DNA from: Xanthobacteraceae bacterium
GTDB lineage: Bacteria; Pseudomonadota; Alphaproteobacteria; Rhizobiales; Xanthobacteraceae
DNA: 64,000 nucleotides
Assembly (NCBI GenBank): GCA_024508855.1
Contig: JANINJ010000089.1
Coordinates: forward strand, 28,643-92,642
Direction of reading: 5' to 3'
This document shows positions 42,182 to 52,174 of the stretch, one piece after another. The notes beneath the pieces are model-generated. The model was not told where the DNA came from, ran no database searches, and was given only the letters and a program-made list of their open reading frames with translations. Position 1 is the first letter of the stretch; every line of letters starts with the position of its first letter. Both the position numbers and the translations under genes were made by a program.

Positions 42182-42291
42182 AGGCTTGTCGAATCCTCGA
42201 TTTTTTAACGATCACTCTAATTTTATTGAATTCCGGAAAATCTCCTTGAGTCGTACCTGCTATCACTGCGCAGGGGGGCAAGGGGACACCG

Positions 42292-43983
42292 ATGTCGCGG
42301 ATCAGTTTCAACCGCAAGAGAGTGAAACTCAAGAAACTTCTCGGCATCCGCGGCCGGCTGGTTCTGGTGGCGTTGATCATGGTGATCCCGCTGATGCTGG
42401 AGCGCGCGCGATCCCTCGAAGACACCCGCGCCACGCAGATCGCCGCAGCTTCCCACGAATACCAGAAGATCGCCGAGCACAGCGCCGCCTCGCAGCGCGA
42501 AGTAGTCTCGTCGGTCGAGGCCGTGATGAAATCCTCGGCCTATGTCTATGCGCTTGGAACCGACGCCGGTCAGCCGTGCGCGATCCTGCGCGCCAGCCTC
42601 CATGTCGAATTGCCGTGGATCCGGACGCTCTCCATCGCCGACAAGAACGGCATCATCCAGTGTTCGACCTTGCCCTCGATGGTCGGGCTCGATCTCAGCG
42701 ACCGCGACTACATCAAGCGCGCCACGCTGACGCGCCAGTTCGTATTGAGCGACTATCTGTTCAGCCGCGCGACCCAGCAGCCGGCGGTGATCGCCGCCTA
42801 TCCCGTCGCCGCCATCGACAGCACCTCGGAAGCCACCGTCGTCGCGGGCCTCAATCTGAACTGGATGTCGCGGGTCATGAACAATCTCGGCGGCCGCCCC
42901 GGCGTGACCGCAGAACTCGTCGACAGCAACGGCGTCGTGCTGGCCGCGCCCGACGATCTTGCCAGCACGGTGACGCATCCGCTCGACGACAAGACGTTGC
43001 TGCCGGACATCATCAAGCACGAGGCCGCAACAAACGCACAATCCGGCGCGCTGACCCATACCAGCTCGGACGGCCATCGAAAGACCGTGTCGTTTGCGCG
43101 CATCCCCGGCACCGATGCCCGCCTGGTGGTCCGGATCGACGAGACCGCGGTGACATCGGCGATCAATCGTGAAATCCGCAGCGCCTACTTCCAGCTCTGC
43201 TTCGTCGTGCTGATCGTGCTGCTGGGCGCACTGGTCATCGCGGAAGGCCTGATCGTCAAACCGATCCGCGCGGTAACCGCGACGGCGGTCCGCTTCGGCC
43301 GGGGCGACCGCGCCGCCCGCGCCGTGCGCAAGGAACTGCCGGCCGAATTCGTGCCGCTGGCCCGCGCCTTCAACGCCATGGCCGCGCAACTCGGCCAGCG
43401 CGAGCGCGAACTGCTGGCCAGCAACAGCCGGCTCACGGTGATGGCGTCGGTCGACGTGGTATCCGGCCTCGCCAACCGGCGCGGCTTCCAGAGCCGGTTC
43501 GATTTCGAATGGCTCAAGGCCGAGCAGAACGAGGCCGACCTGGCGCTGCTGATGGTCGACGTCGACCATTTCAAGCAGTTCAACGACAATTACGGCCATC
43601 CGGAAGGCGATGCCTGCCTCGGCCAACTCGGCGCGGCACTGGACCGGATCGCCGGCGGGGCGGCGGGATTTGCCGCGCGCTACGGCGGCGAGGAATTTTG
43701 CGTGCTGCTGCCGGGCAGCTCGGCCGCGCAGGCCCAGGACATCGGCAATGCCATCCGTACCGCCGTGCAGGATCTGGCGATGCCGCACGGCGCCAGCTCG
43801 CATCGCATCGTCACGGTCAGCGTCGGCGTGGCCCGCGTCCGCCCTAACGGTACGCTGCGGCCGGGCGACCTGATCGAAGCCGCCGACGTCGCGCTCTATG
43901 AGGCCAAGCACCGCGGCCGCAACGCCGTGGTGGTGCATGGCCAGCGCGACCAGCGCGACCCACCGGTTTCGCTCGCGAGCTGA
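42292..43983 (+). CDS. Membrane-bound diguanylate cyclase (Cache-HAMP-GGDEF)
   Basis: The protein has 563 residues. A first membrane helix is at about 18-35 (LVLVALIMVIPLMLE), a periplasmic Cache-like sensor spans about 40-295, a second helix lies at about 298-322, then a HAMP-like segment (about 325-375) and a GGDEF domain (about 385-558). The active site reads GGEEF at 465-469, an accepted active variant. The RxxD inhibitory site that normally precedes it is not present (AARY). It should make cyclic-di-GMP in response to an external signal. Confidence 0.9.
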   Translation: MSRISFNRKRVKLKKLLGIRGRLVLVALIMVIPLMLERARSLEDTRATQIAAASHEYQKIAEHSAASQREVVSSVEAVMKSSAYVYALGTDAGQPCAILRASLHVELPWIRTLSIADKNGIIQCSTLPSMVGLDLSDRDYIKRATLTRQFVLSDYLFSRATQQPAVIAAYPVAAIDSTSEATVVAGLNLNWMSRVMNNLGGRPGVTAELVDSNGVVLAAPDDLASTVTHPLDDKTLLPDIIKHEAATNAQSGALTHTSSDGHRKTVSFARIPGTDARLVVRIDETAVTSAINREIRSAYFQLCFVVLIVLLGALVIAEGLIVKPIRAVTATAVRFGRGDRAARAVRKELPAEFVPLARAFNAMAAQLGQRERELLASNSRLTVMASVDVVSGLANRRGFQSRFDFEWLKAEQNEADLALLMVDVDHFKQFNDNYGHPEGDACLGQLGAALDRIAGGAAGFAARYGGEEFCVLLPGSSAAQAQDIGNAIRTAVQDLAMPHGASSHRIVTVSVGVARVRPNGTLRPGDLIEAADVALYEAKHRGRNAVVVHGQRDQRDPPVSLAS

Positions 43984-44186
43984 GCCGGGCGAAACCCGGC
44001 CCGGAGCCCGAAACAGCATCGCGGGTTTGGCCTTAATCCATTGACCCAGCGCGGTCTTTTGTGGCCTAGTGAGCCGCTTTCCGCGCGACCGCGGCGAAGG
44101 CCGATAGAGGCTTGCCTGCGGTTTAGCGCTCCATTCCCGATCGCGCCGATCGCGATCCAACCAGCCGGACACATTCCGTTTTTCAA

Positions 44187-46817
44187 ATGAGCAACGAACG
44201 CTACAACGCCCGCGAGTCCGAACCGCGCTGGCAGCGCATCTGGGACGAGAAGGCGATCTTCAAGACGTCCAACGCCGATCCGCGCCCGAAATACTACGTG
44301 CTCGAGATGTTCCCCTACCCGTCCGGGCGCATCCACATGGGCCACGTTCGCAACTACACCATGGGCGACGTGGTGGCACGGACCATGCGCGCCAAGGGCT
44401 ATAACGTGCTGCATCCGATGGGCTGGGACGCCTTCGGCCTGCCGGCGGAAAACGCCGCGATGCAGAACAAGACCGATCCGGCGAAATGGACCTACGCCAA
44501 TATCGCCACCATGAAGAAGCAGCTCCAGACCATGGGGCTGTCGCTGGACTGGAGCCGCGAGATCGCGACCTGCGATCCGAGCTACTACAAGCACCAACAG
44601 AAGATGTTCCTCGATTTCCTCAAGGCGGGCCTCGCCGAGCGCGAGAAGCGCAAGGTCAACTGGGATCCGGTCGACATGACCGTGCTCGCCAACGAGCAGG
44701 TGATCGACGGCCGCGGCTGGCGCTCCGGCGCTGTCGTCGAGCAGCGCGAAATGAATCAGTGGGTCTTCAAGATCACGAAGTACTCGCAGGATTTGCTGGA
44801 CGCGCTCGATACGCTCGACCGCTGGCCCGACAAGGTGCGGCTGATGCAGCGCAACTGGATCGGCCGCAGCGAGGGCCTCTTGATCCGCTTCGCGCTCGAC
44901 GCCGCGACCACACCGAACGGCGAAAGCGAGCTGAAGATTTTCACCACGCGCCCGGACACCTTGTTCGGCGCGAAGTTCATGGCGATCGCGCCGGATCATC
45001 CGCTGGCCGCAGCCGCCGCGAAAAACAATCCGGCGCTCGCCGAGTTCATCGCCGAATGCAAGCGGCGCGGCACCTCGCAGGCCGAGATCGACACCGCCGA
45101 GAAGATGGGTTTCGACACCGGCATCAAGGCGGTGCATCCGTTCGATCCGAACTGGAAGCTGCCGGTTTACGTCGCCAATTTCATCCTGATGGAATACGGC
45201 ACCGGCGCGATCTTCGGTTGCCCGGCGCACGACCAGCGCGACCTCGACTTCGTCAACAAGTACAATCTCGGCAACACGCCGGTCGTCTGTCCGGAAGGAC
45301 AGGATCCGGCGACGTTCGTCATCACCGACACCGCCTATGACGGCGACGGTCGCATGATCAATTCGCGCTTCCTCGACGGCATGACCATCGAGGCGGCGAA
45401 GAACGAAGTGGCGAAGCGGCTGGAAGACGAACTGCGCGGCAATGCGCCGGTCGGCGAACGCCAGGTCAACTTCCGCCTGCGCGACTGGGGCATCTCGCGC
45501 CAGCGCTATTGGGGCTGTCCGATCCCGGTGATCCATTGCCCCAAGTGCGACGTGGTCCCGGTGCCGGACGCCGACCTGCCGGTGGCGCTGCCGAACGACG
45601 TCTCGTTCGACAAGCCCGGCAACGCGCTCGACCATCATCCGACGTGGAAGCACGTGAAGTGTCCGCAATGCGGCGGCGACGCCGTGCGCGAGACCGACAC
45701 CATGGACACGTTCGTGGATTCGTCGTGGTACTTCGCGCGCTTCACCGATCCGTGGAACGAGGCCGAACCTACCACGCGCGCCGTGGTTGATCGCATGCTG
45801 CCGGTCGATCAATATATCGGCGGCGTCGAGCACGCGATTCTGCATCTGCTGTACTCGCGCTTCTTCACTCGCGCGATGAAGGCCACCGGCCATGTCGGCA
45901 TGGACGAGCCGTTCAAGGGCATGTTCACGCAGGGTATGGTGGTGCACGAGATCTATCGCAAGGCCGACGGCACTTTCGCCGCGCCGGCCGAAGTGAAGAT
46001 CGAGATCGACGGCGACACTCGTCGCGCCACGCTGCTCTCCACCGGCGAGCCGGTCGAGATCGGCGCCATCGAGAAGATGTCGAAGTCGAAGCGCAACACC
46101 GTCGATCCCGACGACATCATCGCCACCTACGGCGCCGACACCGCGCGCTGGTTCATGCTGTCGGATTCGCCGCCGGACCGCGACGTGATCTGGAGCGAGG
46201 AGCGGGTGCAGGGCGCGTCGCGCTTCGTGCAGCGGCTGTGGCGGCTGACCAATGAGGCGGCGGCGATCGCGAAATCGGCCCCTGCCGAGCGCCCGGCCGC
46301 TTTCGGCGCCGAGGCGCTGGCGGTGCGTAAGGCCGCGCATGGCGCGCTCGACAAGGTCTCCACCGGCGTCGAAAAGCTGCATTTCAACGTCTGCCTGGCT
46401 TACATCCGCGAGTTCTCCAACGAATTCGGCGACGCGCTGGCGAAAACCGCCGGAAAGCAGGTCGCTCCGGATCTCGCCTGGGCGATCCGCGAGGCCGCGG
46501 TCATCCTGGTGCAGCTTTTCGCCCCGATGATGCCGCATCTGGCTGAAGAATGCTGGCACGCGCTCGGCCAGGCCGGGCTCGTCTCGGAGGCCTCATGGCC
46601 GAAAATCGAGGTGGACCTGCTGGTCGAGGACACCATGACGCTGCCTGTGCAGGTCAACGGCAAGAAGCGGGGTGAGGTCGTGGTGCCACGGTCGGCCCAA
46701 AATGCGGAAATAGAGGCTGCCGCTTTGGCACTCGATGCGGTAAAACAGGCGCTGGGCGGCAAACCCGTTCGCAAGCTCATCGTCGTGCCGCAAAGGATCG
46801 TCAATGTCGTCGGGTAG
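44187..46817 (+). CDS. leuS: Leucyl-tRNA synthetase
   Basis: The protein has 876 residues, the normal LeuRS length. The class I signatures are HMGH at 50-53 and KMSKS at 630-634. The editing domain (about 220-420), the zinc-like HCPKCDVV and [21 protein letters not shown] blocks and the C-terminal anticodon-binding and LysW-like end are present. It starts the leuS-lptE-holA set; lptE begins 13 bases after the leuS stop. Confidence 0.97.
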   Translation: MSNERYNARESEPRWQRIWDEKAIFKTSNADPRPKYYVLEMFPYPSGRIHMGHVRNYTMGDVVARTMRAKGYNVLHPMGWDAFGLPAENAAMQNKTDPAKWTYANIATMKKQLQTMGLSLDWSREIATCDPSYYKHQQKMFLDFLKAGLAEREKRKVNWDPVDMTVLANEQVIDGRGWRSGAVVEQREMNQWVFKITKYSQDLLDALDTLDRWPDKVRLMQRNWIGRSEGLLIRFALDAATTPNGESELKIFTTRPDTLFGAKFMAIAPDHPLAAAAAKNNPALAEFIAECKRRGTSQAEIDTAEKMGFDTGIKAVHPFDPNWKLPVYVANFILMEYGTGAIFGCPAHDQRDLDFVNKYNLGNTPVVCPEGQDPATFVITDTAYDGDGRMINSRFLDGMTIEAAKNEVAKRLEDELRGNAPVGERQVNFRLRDWGISRQRYWGCPIPVIHCPKCDVVPVPDADLPVALPNDVSFDKPGNALDHHPTWKHVKCPQCGGDAVRETDTMDTFVDSSWYFARFTDPWNEAEPTTRAVVDRMLPVDQYIGGVEHAILHLLYSRFFTRAMKATGHVGMDEPFKGMFTQGMVVHEIYRKADGTFAAPAEVKIEIDGDTRRATLLSTGEPVEIGAIEKMSKSKRNTVDPDDIIATYGADTARWFMLSDSPPDRDVIWSEERVQGASRFVQRLWRLTNEAAAIAKSAPAERPAAFGAEALAVRKAAHGALDKVSTGVEKLHFNVCLAYIREFSNEFGDALAKTAGKQVAPDLAWAIREAAVILVQLFAPMMPHLAEECWHALGQAGLVSEASWPKIEVDLLVEDTMTLPVQVNGKKRGEVVVPRSAQNAEIEAAALALDAVKQALGGKPVRKLIVVPQRIVNVVG

Positions 46818-46830
46818 GTTTGGGGGAACT

Positions 46831-47373
46831 ATGCGCATCGCCGCCCGACTGGCCATTATCGCCACGCTGGCCGGGCTCTTGGCCGGCTGCTTCCGGCCGA
46901 TGTATGCGGATCGTTCCGCCGATGGCGGGTCGGCATTGCGCGAGAAGCTGCTGGGCGTCGAACTTCCCGAGCTGAAGGAACCCAACGGGTCGCGCATCGC
47001 CCGGCTGGGCGTCGAAGTCCGCAACGCGCTGGCTTTCAAATTGTACGGCAATGCCACCGGCATGCCGCCGACCCACCGGCTGATCCTGCGCCTGACCGGC
47101 AGCAACGCGACGGTGATGACCGATTCGGTATCGCAATTGCCGTCGGTCGAGAGTTACACCCTCAATGCCAGCTTCAGCCTGGTCGAGATCGCCAGCGGCA
47201 AGCAGGTGATGACCGGCACCACGTTCTCCACGGTGTCGTACGACAACCCGGGCAGCAACTTCCAGCGCTTCAACCGCGCCCGCGCCTACCGCGACGCCGA
47301 GGATCGCGCCTCGCAGGAGATCGCTGACAACATCCAGACCCGGCTGGCGTCGTTCTTCTATTCGGGATCGTGA
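46831..47373 (+). CDS. lptE: LPS-assembly lipoprotein LptE
   Basis: The protein has 180 residues. A lipoprotein signal ends LAGC with the lipid-modified Cys20. LptE sits in the outer membrane as the plug of the LptD lipopolysaccharide translocon. The LAFKLYGNATGMPPTHRLI segment and the position right after leuS and before holA match the usual arrangement. ATG 46831 has GGGGGAA just upstream; an earlier in-frame ATG at 46804 would overlap leuS. Confidence 0.9.
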   Translation: MRIAARLAIIATLAGLLAGCFRPMYADRSADGGSALREKLLGVELPELKEPNGSRIARLGVEVRNALAFKLYGNATGMPPTHRLILRLTGSNATVMTDSVSQLPSVESYTLNASFSLVEIASGKQVMTGTTFSTVSYDNPGSNFQRFNRARAYRDAEDRASQEIADNIQTRLASFFYSGS

Positions 47374-47426
47374 GGCGCTCCGGACGACTGGCGCGCTCCC
47401 TCAACGCCGACCTTGAGGCCTGATCC

Positions 47427-48455
47427 ATGGTGGCGCTGCGCGGCCGCGACGTTGACAGCTATCTCGCCAGACCCGATCCGGCGCGGCCGATCGTGCTGCT
47501 GTATGGCCCGGATGCCGGACTGGTGCGCGAGCGTGCCGATGCGCTGATCGCCTCCGCGGTCGATGACGTCAACGATCCCTTCTCCATGGTGCGGCTCGAT
47601 GGCGACGATCTCGCCGCCGAGCCGTCGCGTCTGGTCGACGAGGCGATGACGGTGCCGCTTTTCGGCGGCCGCCGCGCCATTCGCGTCAAGGCCGGCTCGC
47701 GCAGCTTCGCCAGCGGCGTCGAAACCCTGGCGCAAACGCCGCCGGTCGACTGCCGCGTCGTCATCGAAGCCGGCGAACTGCGCCCGGATGCGCCGTTGCG
47801 CAAGGCCTGCGAGCGCGCCAAGGGTGCGGTGGCGATCGCCTGCTATCCCGACACCGAACGTGATCTGGCGAAACTGATCGACGACGAATTTCGCGCCGCC
47901 AGTCTCCGTCTTGCCCCGGACGCCCGCGCCACGCTGATGGCCTCGCTCGGCGGCGACCGGCAGGCCTCGCGCAACGAAGTGCGCAAGCTGACGCTCTACG
48001 CGCACGGCTCGCGCGAGGTGACGCTGGACGATGTGATGGCGGTGATCTCCGACGCATCCGATCTCAAGATCGATCCGATCGTCGACGGCGCCTTCGCCGG
48101 CAATCCGGCGCTGGTCGAAAGCGAATTCGCCAAGGCGATGACGGCGGGCACCTATCCGGGCGTCATCCTCTCCGCCGCACAACGCCATGCGGCTTCGCTG
48201 CACAAGGCGAGCCTCGCGATGGACGAGGGCGCGTCGGCATCGGCGGCCGCCGAAAGCGGATTTCCGCGGCTGCATTTTTCGCGCAAGGGCACCGTCGAAA
48301 CCGCGCTGCGCAATTTCAACGCCACGCGATTGCGCCAGGTGATCGATCAGCTGGCGATCGCCGCACTGGATACGCGCAAGAACGCCGCCCTCGCCGCCAG
48401 CATCGCGCAACGTGCGCTGATGGCGATCGCGGTGAATGCGAGACGACGGGGATAG
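47427..48455 (+). CDS. holA: DNA polymerase III delta subunit
   Basis: The protein has 342 residues of the HolA family. Its AAA+-like N-terminal domain (about 20-170) begins RPIVLLYGPDAGLVRERADAL and the C-terminal helical domain (about 215-340) matches the clamp-loader arm. Delta opens the beta clamp in the clamp-loader complex. It is the last gene of leuS-lptE-holA. Confidence 0.92.
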   Translation: MVALRGRDVDSYLARPDPARPIVLLYGPDAGLVRERADALIASAVDDVNDPFSMVRLDGDDLAAEPSRLVDEAMTVPLFGGRRAIRVKAGSRSFASGVETLAQTPPVDCRVVIEAGELRPDAPLRKACERAKGAVAIACYPDTERDLAKLIDDEFRAASLRLAPDARATLMASLGGDRQASRNEVRKLTLYAHGSREVTLDDVMAVISDASDLKIDPIVDGAFAGNPALVESEFAKAMTAGTYPGVILSAAQRHAASLHKASLAMDEGASASAAAESGFPRLHFSRKGTVETALRNFNATRLRQVIDQLAIAALDTRKNAALAASIAQRALMAIAVNARRRG

Positions 48456-48503
48456 TCCGGCGCGCGTGACGCCGAAACCGGTTCGCAAAAAAGGAAACCA
48501 GAC

Positions 48504-49181
48504 ATGGGCGGTCTCGGCATCAAGACATTCGCCGGCCTGCTGGTCGTCGTTGCGGCAATGGCCGCCCTCGCGTTCGGCGCCGCGGGCACCCTCGACTATT
48601 GGCAGGCCTGGGTCTTCCTTGCGAGCTACGCCATCGCCTCGATCGCCATCACGCTTTATCTGCTGCGCGCCGATCCGGCACTGCTGCAGCGGCGGATGAG
48701 TGGCGGGCCGTTTGCTGAGAAGGAGCCGACGCAGAAGCTGATCATGCTGCTCGCATGCGCGGGCTTCATCGCTCTGATCGTGGTGCCGGCGCTCGACCAT
48801 CGCTTCGGCTGGTCGCATGTGCCGCCGTTCGTCGTGCTGCTCGGCGACGCGCTGATGCTGTTCGGCTGGTTCATGATCTATCGGGTGTTTCGCGAGAACA
48901 GTTTCACGTCCGCCACCATCGAGGTGGCCGGCGATCAGCGCGTGATTTCAAGCGGCCCCTACGCGCGCGTGCGCCACCCGATGTATGTGGGCTCGCTGGT
49001 GATGTTCGCAGGCATCGCAATTGCGCTGGGATCGTGGTGGGGGCTGCTGGTGGTCGTTGCGATCCTACCCGCGATCGTCTGGCGGCTGCTCGACGAGGAA
49101 CGCTATCTGGCGCAACACCTCGACGGTTACAGCGCCTATCAGCGCGAGGTGCGCTATCGCCTGGTGCCGTATCTGTGGTGA
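48504..49181 (+). CDS. ICMT/PEMT-family membrane methyltransferase-like protein
   Basis: The protein is 225 residues with about five membrane helices. The C-terminal GPYARVRHPMYVGSLVMF block and DEERYLAQHLDGYSAYQREV resemble isoprenylcysteine carboxyl methyltransferase and phospholipid methyltransferases, which use S-adenosylmethionine at a membrane face. The substrate in bacteria is unknown. AAGGAAA precedes ATG 48504. Confidence 0.8.
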   Translation: MGGLGIKTFAGLLVVVAAMAALAFGAAGTLDYWQAWVFLASYAIASIAITLYLLRADPALLQRRMSGGPFAEKEPTQKLIMLLACAGFIALIVVPALDHRFGWSHVPPFVVLLGDALMLFGWFMIYRVFRENSFTSATIEVAGDQRVISSGPYARVRHPMYVGSLVMFAGIAIALGSWWGLLVVVAILPAIVWRLLDEERYLAQHLDGYSAYQREVRYRLVPYLW

Positions 49182-49250
49182 ACCCGCGGCTGCGGGGATG
49201 GCGCATCCTCAACGACAGCGTCACCCTCCGATCAGGAGAACGCTTTCTTT

Positions 49251-49324
49251 TGTCGCGGGCATCCACGTCTTTTCAAACGATCCACACATAGACGTGGATG
49301 GCCGGGACGAGCCCGGCCATGACG
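49251..49324. repeat. Family B repeat, copy 4 (left arm shortened)
   Basis: The inner arms ATCCACGTCTT and AGACGTGGAT and the right arm CGAGCCCGGCCATGACG remain. The left end is only TGTCGCGGGC instead of CGTCATGCCC. Confidence 0.75.
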
Positions 49325-49367
49325 GCATTTTCCAAATGACGGCGACAAGGTCGCCGCACAACGCGTC

Positions 49368-49491
49368 GTCGTCCCCGCGAAGGCGGGGACCCATACTCCG
49401 TGTCGTGACTATTTTAGCCGAGCGCTGCGGCAACGCTCTTTCTGCACTATTGATACCAGTGGTTATGGGTCCCTGCCTACGCAGGGACGAC
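49368..49491. repeat. Palindromic intergenic repeat, family C, copy 2
   Basis: The left arm GTCGTCCCCGCGAAGGCGGG-GACCCATA and the right arm TATGGGTCCCTGCCTACG-CAGGGACGAC form a mirror pair about 124 bp long. It follows family B copy 4 directly, so the 354-base gap between the methyltransferase-like gene and parB is mostly repeats. Confidence 0.82.
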
Positions 49492-49535
49492 CACAGTGAT
49501 GACATCGCGCAACGCTTCAACGCGACAGTCGGCGC

Positions 49536-50414
49536 TCACGCGCCGAGCCGCCGCATCACCTCGTCGAGCTGATCGAGATCGCTGTAACGAATTTGCACGG
49601 TGCCGCCGGGATCGCGATGGGTCACCGTCACCTTCAGGCCGAGCGCATCGCTGACGCGCTTCTCGAGATCCAGCGTATCGGTGTCCTTGGGTGAGGCGGC
49701 GGTAGTGCGCGGCTTCATCGACTTGCGTTCCGGCACGCCCTCTTCATGCGCCAGCGCTTCGGCCTGCCGCACGTTCAGGCCTTCCGCGACGATGCGCTTC
49801 GCGGCGCTTGACGGATCGGGCACGCCGATCAGCGCGCGCGCATGGCCCGCCGACAAATCGCCCGATGCGATCAACGCCTGCACATCATCCGGCAGTTTGG
49901 TCAGCCGCATCATGTTGGCGACGTGGCTGCGGCTTTTGCCGACCAGCTTGGCGATCTCCTCGGCGCTGTGTTTGAATTCGTTGGCGAGCGCGTGATAGCC
50001 CTGCGCCTCTTCCATCGCGTTGAGATTCTCGCGCTGCACGTTCTCGATGATCGCGATCTCGAGCGCATCGCTGTCGCTGACATCCACCGGCACGATCGGC
50101 ACTTCGTGCAGGCCCGCCTTCTGCGATGCGCGCCAGCGCCGTTCGCCGGCGATGATCTCGAAGCGATCCGACGCGCCCTTCACAGGCCGCACTACGATCG
50201 GCTGGATCACGCCGTGCTGCTTGATCGAGTCGGCGAGTTCATTCAGCTCGGTATCGGAAAACGCGCGGCGCGGATTGCGCGGATTGGGTTTGAGGAATTC
50301 GATCGGCACCTTGCGCTGCGCGCGCGGCCGCTCGACATGTGCAGCCTCGCCGCCGACATCACCGATCAGACTTGCAAGACCGCGACCCAGTCGCGAACGC
50401 GCTTCGTCGGCCAT
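49536..50414 (-). CDS. parB: Chromosome partition protein ParB
   Basis: The protein has 292 residues, with an N-terminal ParA-contacting region (about 3-20, RSRLGRGLASLIGD), the CTP-binding GERRWRASQKAGL motif, a helix-turn-helix (about 140-175, SHVANMMRLTKLPDDV) that reads parS, and a C-terminal dimer domain. It loads at parS sites near the origin. Four perfect parS palindromes lie 1.6-4.4 kb upstream of it. ATG 50414 (MADEARSRLGRG) is the usual start. Confidence 0.96.
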   Translation of the reverse strand: MADEARSRLGRGLASLIGDVGGEAAHVERPRAQRKVPIEFLKPNPRNPRRAFSDTELNELADSIKQHGVIQPIVVRPVKGASDRFEIIAGERRWRASQKAGLHEVPIVPVDVSDSDALEIAIIENVQRENLNAMEEAQGYHALANEFKHSAEEIAKLVGKSRSHVANMMRLTKLPDDVQALIASGDLSAGHARALIGVPDPSSAAKRIVAEGLNVRQAEALAHEEGVPERKSMKPRTTAASPKDTDTLDLEKRVSDALGLKVTVTHRDPGGTVQIRYSDLDQLDEVMRRLGA

Positions 50415-50458
50415 CGCCAGCTCCCTTGGATTCACCACACGCACTCCAGAATCTTTTT

Positions 50459-50573
50459 GTCGTCTCTGCGAAAGCAGGAGCCCATAACCACTGCCCCGCT
50501 TTGTTGATCAAGCCGCGTCGCTTCCTCTAAAGCTAGGCCGCGCCGTATGGGTCCCTGCTTTCGCAGGGACGAC
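50459..50573. repeat. Palindromic intergenic repeat, family C, copy 3
   Basis: GTCGTCTCTGCGAAAGCAGG-AGCCCATA and TATGGGTCCCTGC-TTTCGCAGGGACGAC form a mirror pair about 115 bp long inside the parA-parB gap. Confidence 0.83.
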
Positions 50574-50585
50574 GTCAGCAATGCC

Positions 50586-51446
50586 TCACCCCGCCGTGCG
50601 CAACTCGCGTTCGCGCTGGATCACTTCGGTCGCGAGCTTGAGATAGGCTTCGCTGCCGGCGCATTTGAGATCGTAGACCAGCACCGGCTTGCCGTAGGAC
50701 GGCGCTTCGGAGATGCGCACGTTGCGCGGGATCATGGTGTCGTAGACTTTCTTGCCCATGAACTGCCGCACGTCGGCGACGACCTGATTCGACAGGTTGT
50801 TGCGTGAGTCGTACATGGTCAGCACGATGCCGTGGATCGACAATTCCGGATTCAGCGTCGAGCGCACCTGCTCCACGGTCTGCAACAGTTGCGACAGACC
50901 TTCGAGCGCGAAGAACTCGCACTGCAGCGGCACCAGGATCGCATCCGACGCCGCCATCGCATTGACGGTGATGAGATTGAGCGACGGCGGGCAATCCACC
51001 AGCACATAGGTGAAGTCCGCATCCGGTGCGACGTTGTTGTTGAGCGAGCCGATGGCGTTGCGCAGCCGGAAGGCGCGATCGCGCGTGGTGCCAAGCTCGA
51101 GCTCGAGGCCGGAGAGGTCCATGGTCGACGGTGCGATATGCAGGCGCGGCACCGCGGTCGGCACCACGGCATCGCGCAGCGAGACTTCGCCCATCAGCAC
51201 GTCATAGGTCGAGGCGTTGCGGTCGCGCCGGTCGATGCCGAGCCCGGTGGAGGCGTTGCCCTGCGGATCGAGGTCGATGATCAGAACGCGCTCGCCGATC
51301 GCGGCCAGCGCGGTACCGAGATTGATCGCGGTCGTGGTCTTGCCCACGCCGCCCTTCTGGTTGGCCAGCGAGATGATGCGTGGATGTCCCTGCGGCATCG
51401 TCGAATCGCCTCTAACCCCTTCAAAAGTCTCGTCCATTACTGTCAT
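50586..51446 (-). CDS. parA: Chromosome partition ATPase ParA
   Basis: The protein has 286 residues. The deviant Walker A motif NQKGGVGKTTTAINLG has Lys31 and Lys36; Walker B-like residues are in VLIIDLDPQGN and YVLVDCPPSLN. ParA forms a DNA-bound gradient that moves ParB-parS complexes. Its ATG overlaps the rsmG stop as ATGA; ATG 51437 is a second option. It is followed on the same strand by parB. Confidence 0.96.
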   Translation of the reverse strand: MTVMDETFEGVRGDSTMPQGHPRIISLANQKGGVGKTTTAINLGTALAAIGERVLIIDLDPQGNASTGLGIDRRDRNASTYDVLMGEVSLRDAVVPTAVPRLHIAPSTMDLSGLELELGTTRDRAFRLRNAIGSLNNNVAPDADFTYVLVDCPPSLNLITVNAMAASDAILVPLQCEFFALEGLSQLLQTVEQVRSTLNPELSIHGIVLTMYDSRNNLSNQVVADVRQFMGKKVYDTMIPRNVRISEAPSYGKPVLVYDLKCAGSEAYLKLATEVIQRERELRTAG

Positions 51447-52144
51447 TTCGATACGCCATATTGCACTGCAGCATTACCCTCGCTGCGCCGATCGAGACGG
51501 TCAATTTCCACGATCCAGCTTTGCCCGGAGGTTCGGCTGGGGTGGAGAACTGGCTGAATATTCCAATATTTAGTAGCTTCCGTCAATTCAGACTCTACAT
51601 CTTGACCCTTGAGCAGCAGCGCTTTTGCGCCCTTCTGCACCAGCGGAGCCGTCAGTTCGAGTAATACATGTAATGGAGCCAGCGCCCGCGCGGTGACGCA
51701 ATCTGGCGCCCGCGCGACGCTATCCACATAATCCACGATGTCTGCGAGATGCACGGTACCGGCAGCTTCGGTCACGCGCAGTGCCTCGCGCAGGAACGCG
51801 GCTTTCTTGGCGTTGCGCTCCACCAGATCGACCCGACCGCCGCGCTCGGCCATGACGCACGCCAGTACGATGCCGGGAAATCCGCCGCCGCTGCCGAGAT
51901 CGGTCCATGTGGTTGCGTGAGGCGCCAGCGCAAGAAGCTGCAGCGAATCGGAGATGTGGCGGGTCCATAGAGTCGACAACGTCGAGGGGGCCACCAGATT
52001 GGTCTTGGCCTGCCACTGCAGCAGCAGTTCGACGTAGCGATCCAACCGAGCTTCTGTTTCACGTGAAACAGGAGTGAGGCGGAGGGCTGCGGCCTTGTCG
52101 GCGGCGAGGGCCTTCGGCGACACCAGATGCTCCGCTTTCGCCAT
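51443..52144 (-). CDS. rsmG: 16S rRNA (guanine-527-N7) methyltransferase RsmG
   Basis: The protein has 233 residues and methylates G527 of 16S rRNA (formerly GidB). The S-adenosylmethionine-binding motif DLGSGGGFPGIVLA and the VERNAKKAAFLRE block are present. Codons for VSRETE near residue 26 consist of a perfect parS site (52055-52070). ATG 52144 is preferred; an ATG at 52180 lies within a family A repeat. Confidence 0.94.
   Translation of the reverse strand: MAKAEHLVSPKALAADKAAALRLTPVSRETEARLDRYVELLLQWQAKTNLVAPSTLSTLWTRHISDSLQLLALAPHATTWTDLGSGGGFPGIVLACVMAERGGRVDLVERNAKKAAFLREALRVTEAAGTVHLADIVDYVDSVARAPDCVTARALAPLHVLLELTAPLVQKGAKALLLKGQDVESELTEATKYWNIQPVLHPSRTSGQSWIVEIDRLDRRSEGNAAVQYGVSK
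52055..52070. promoter_or_regulatory. parS: parS site 1 (inside rsmG)
   Basis: The sequence is the full palindrome TGTTTCACGTGAAACA, the bacterial parS consensus to which ParB binds. It lies within the coding region of rsmG and encodes part of VSRETE. Confidence 0.92.
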
Positions 52145-52174
52145 GACCGCGTGTTTCCGATGAATTCCTGGGAT

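Noticed and set aside
43896..46559. An 887-codon frame antisense to leuS
   Set aside because: It is a shadow frame; leuS has both catalytic signatures and normal length.
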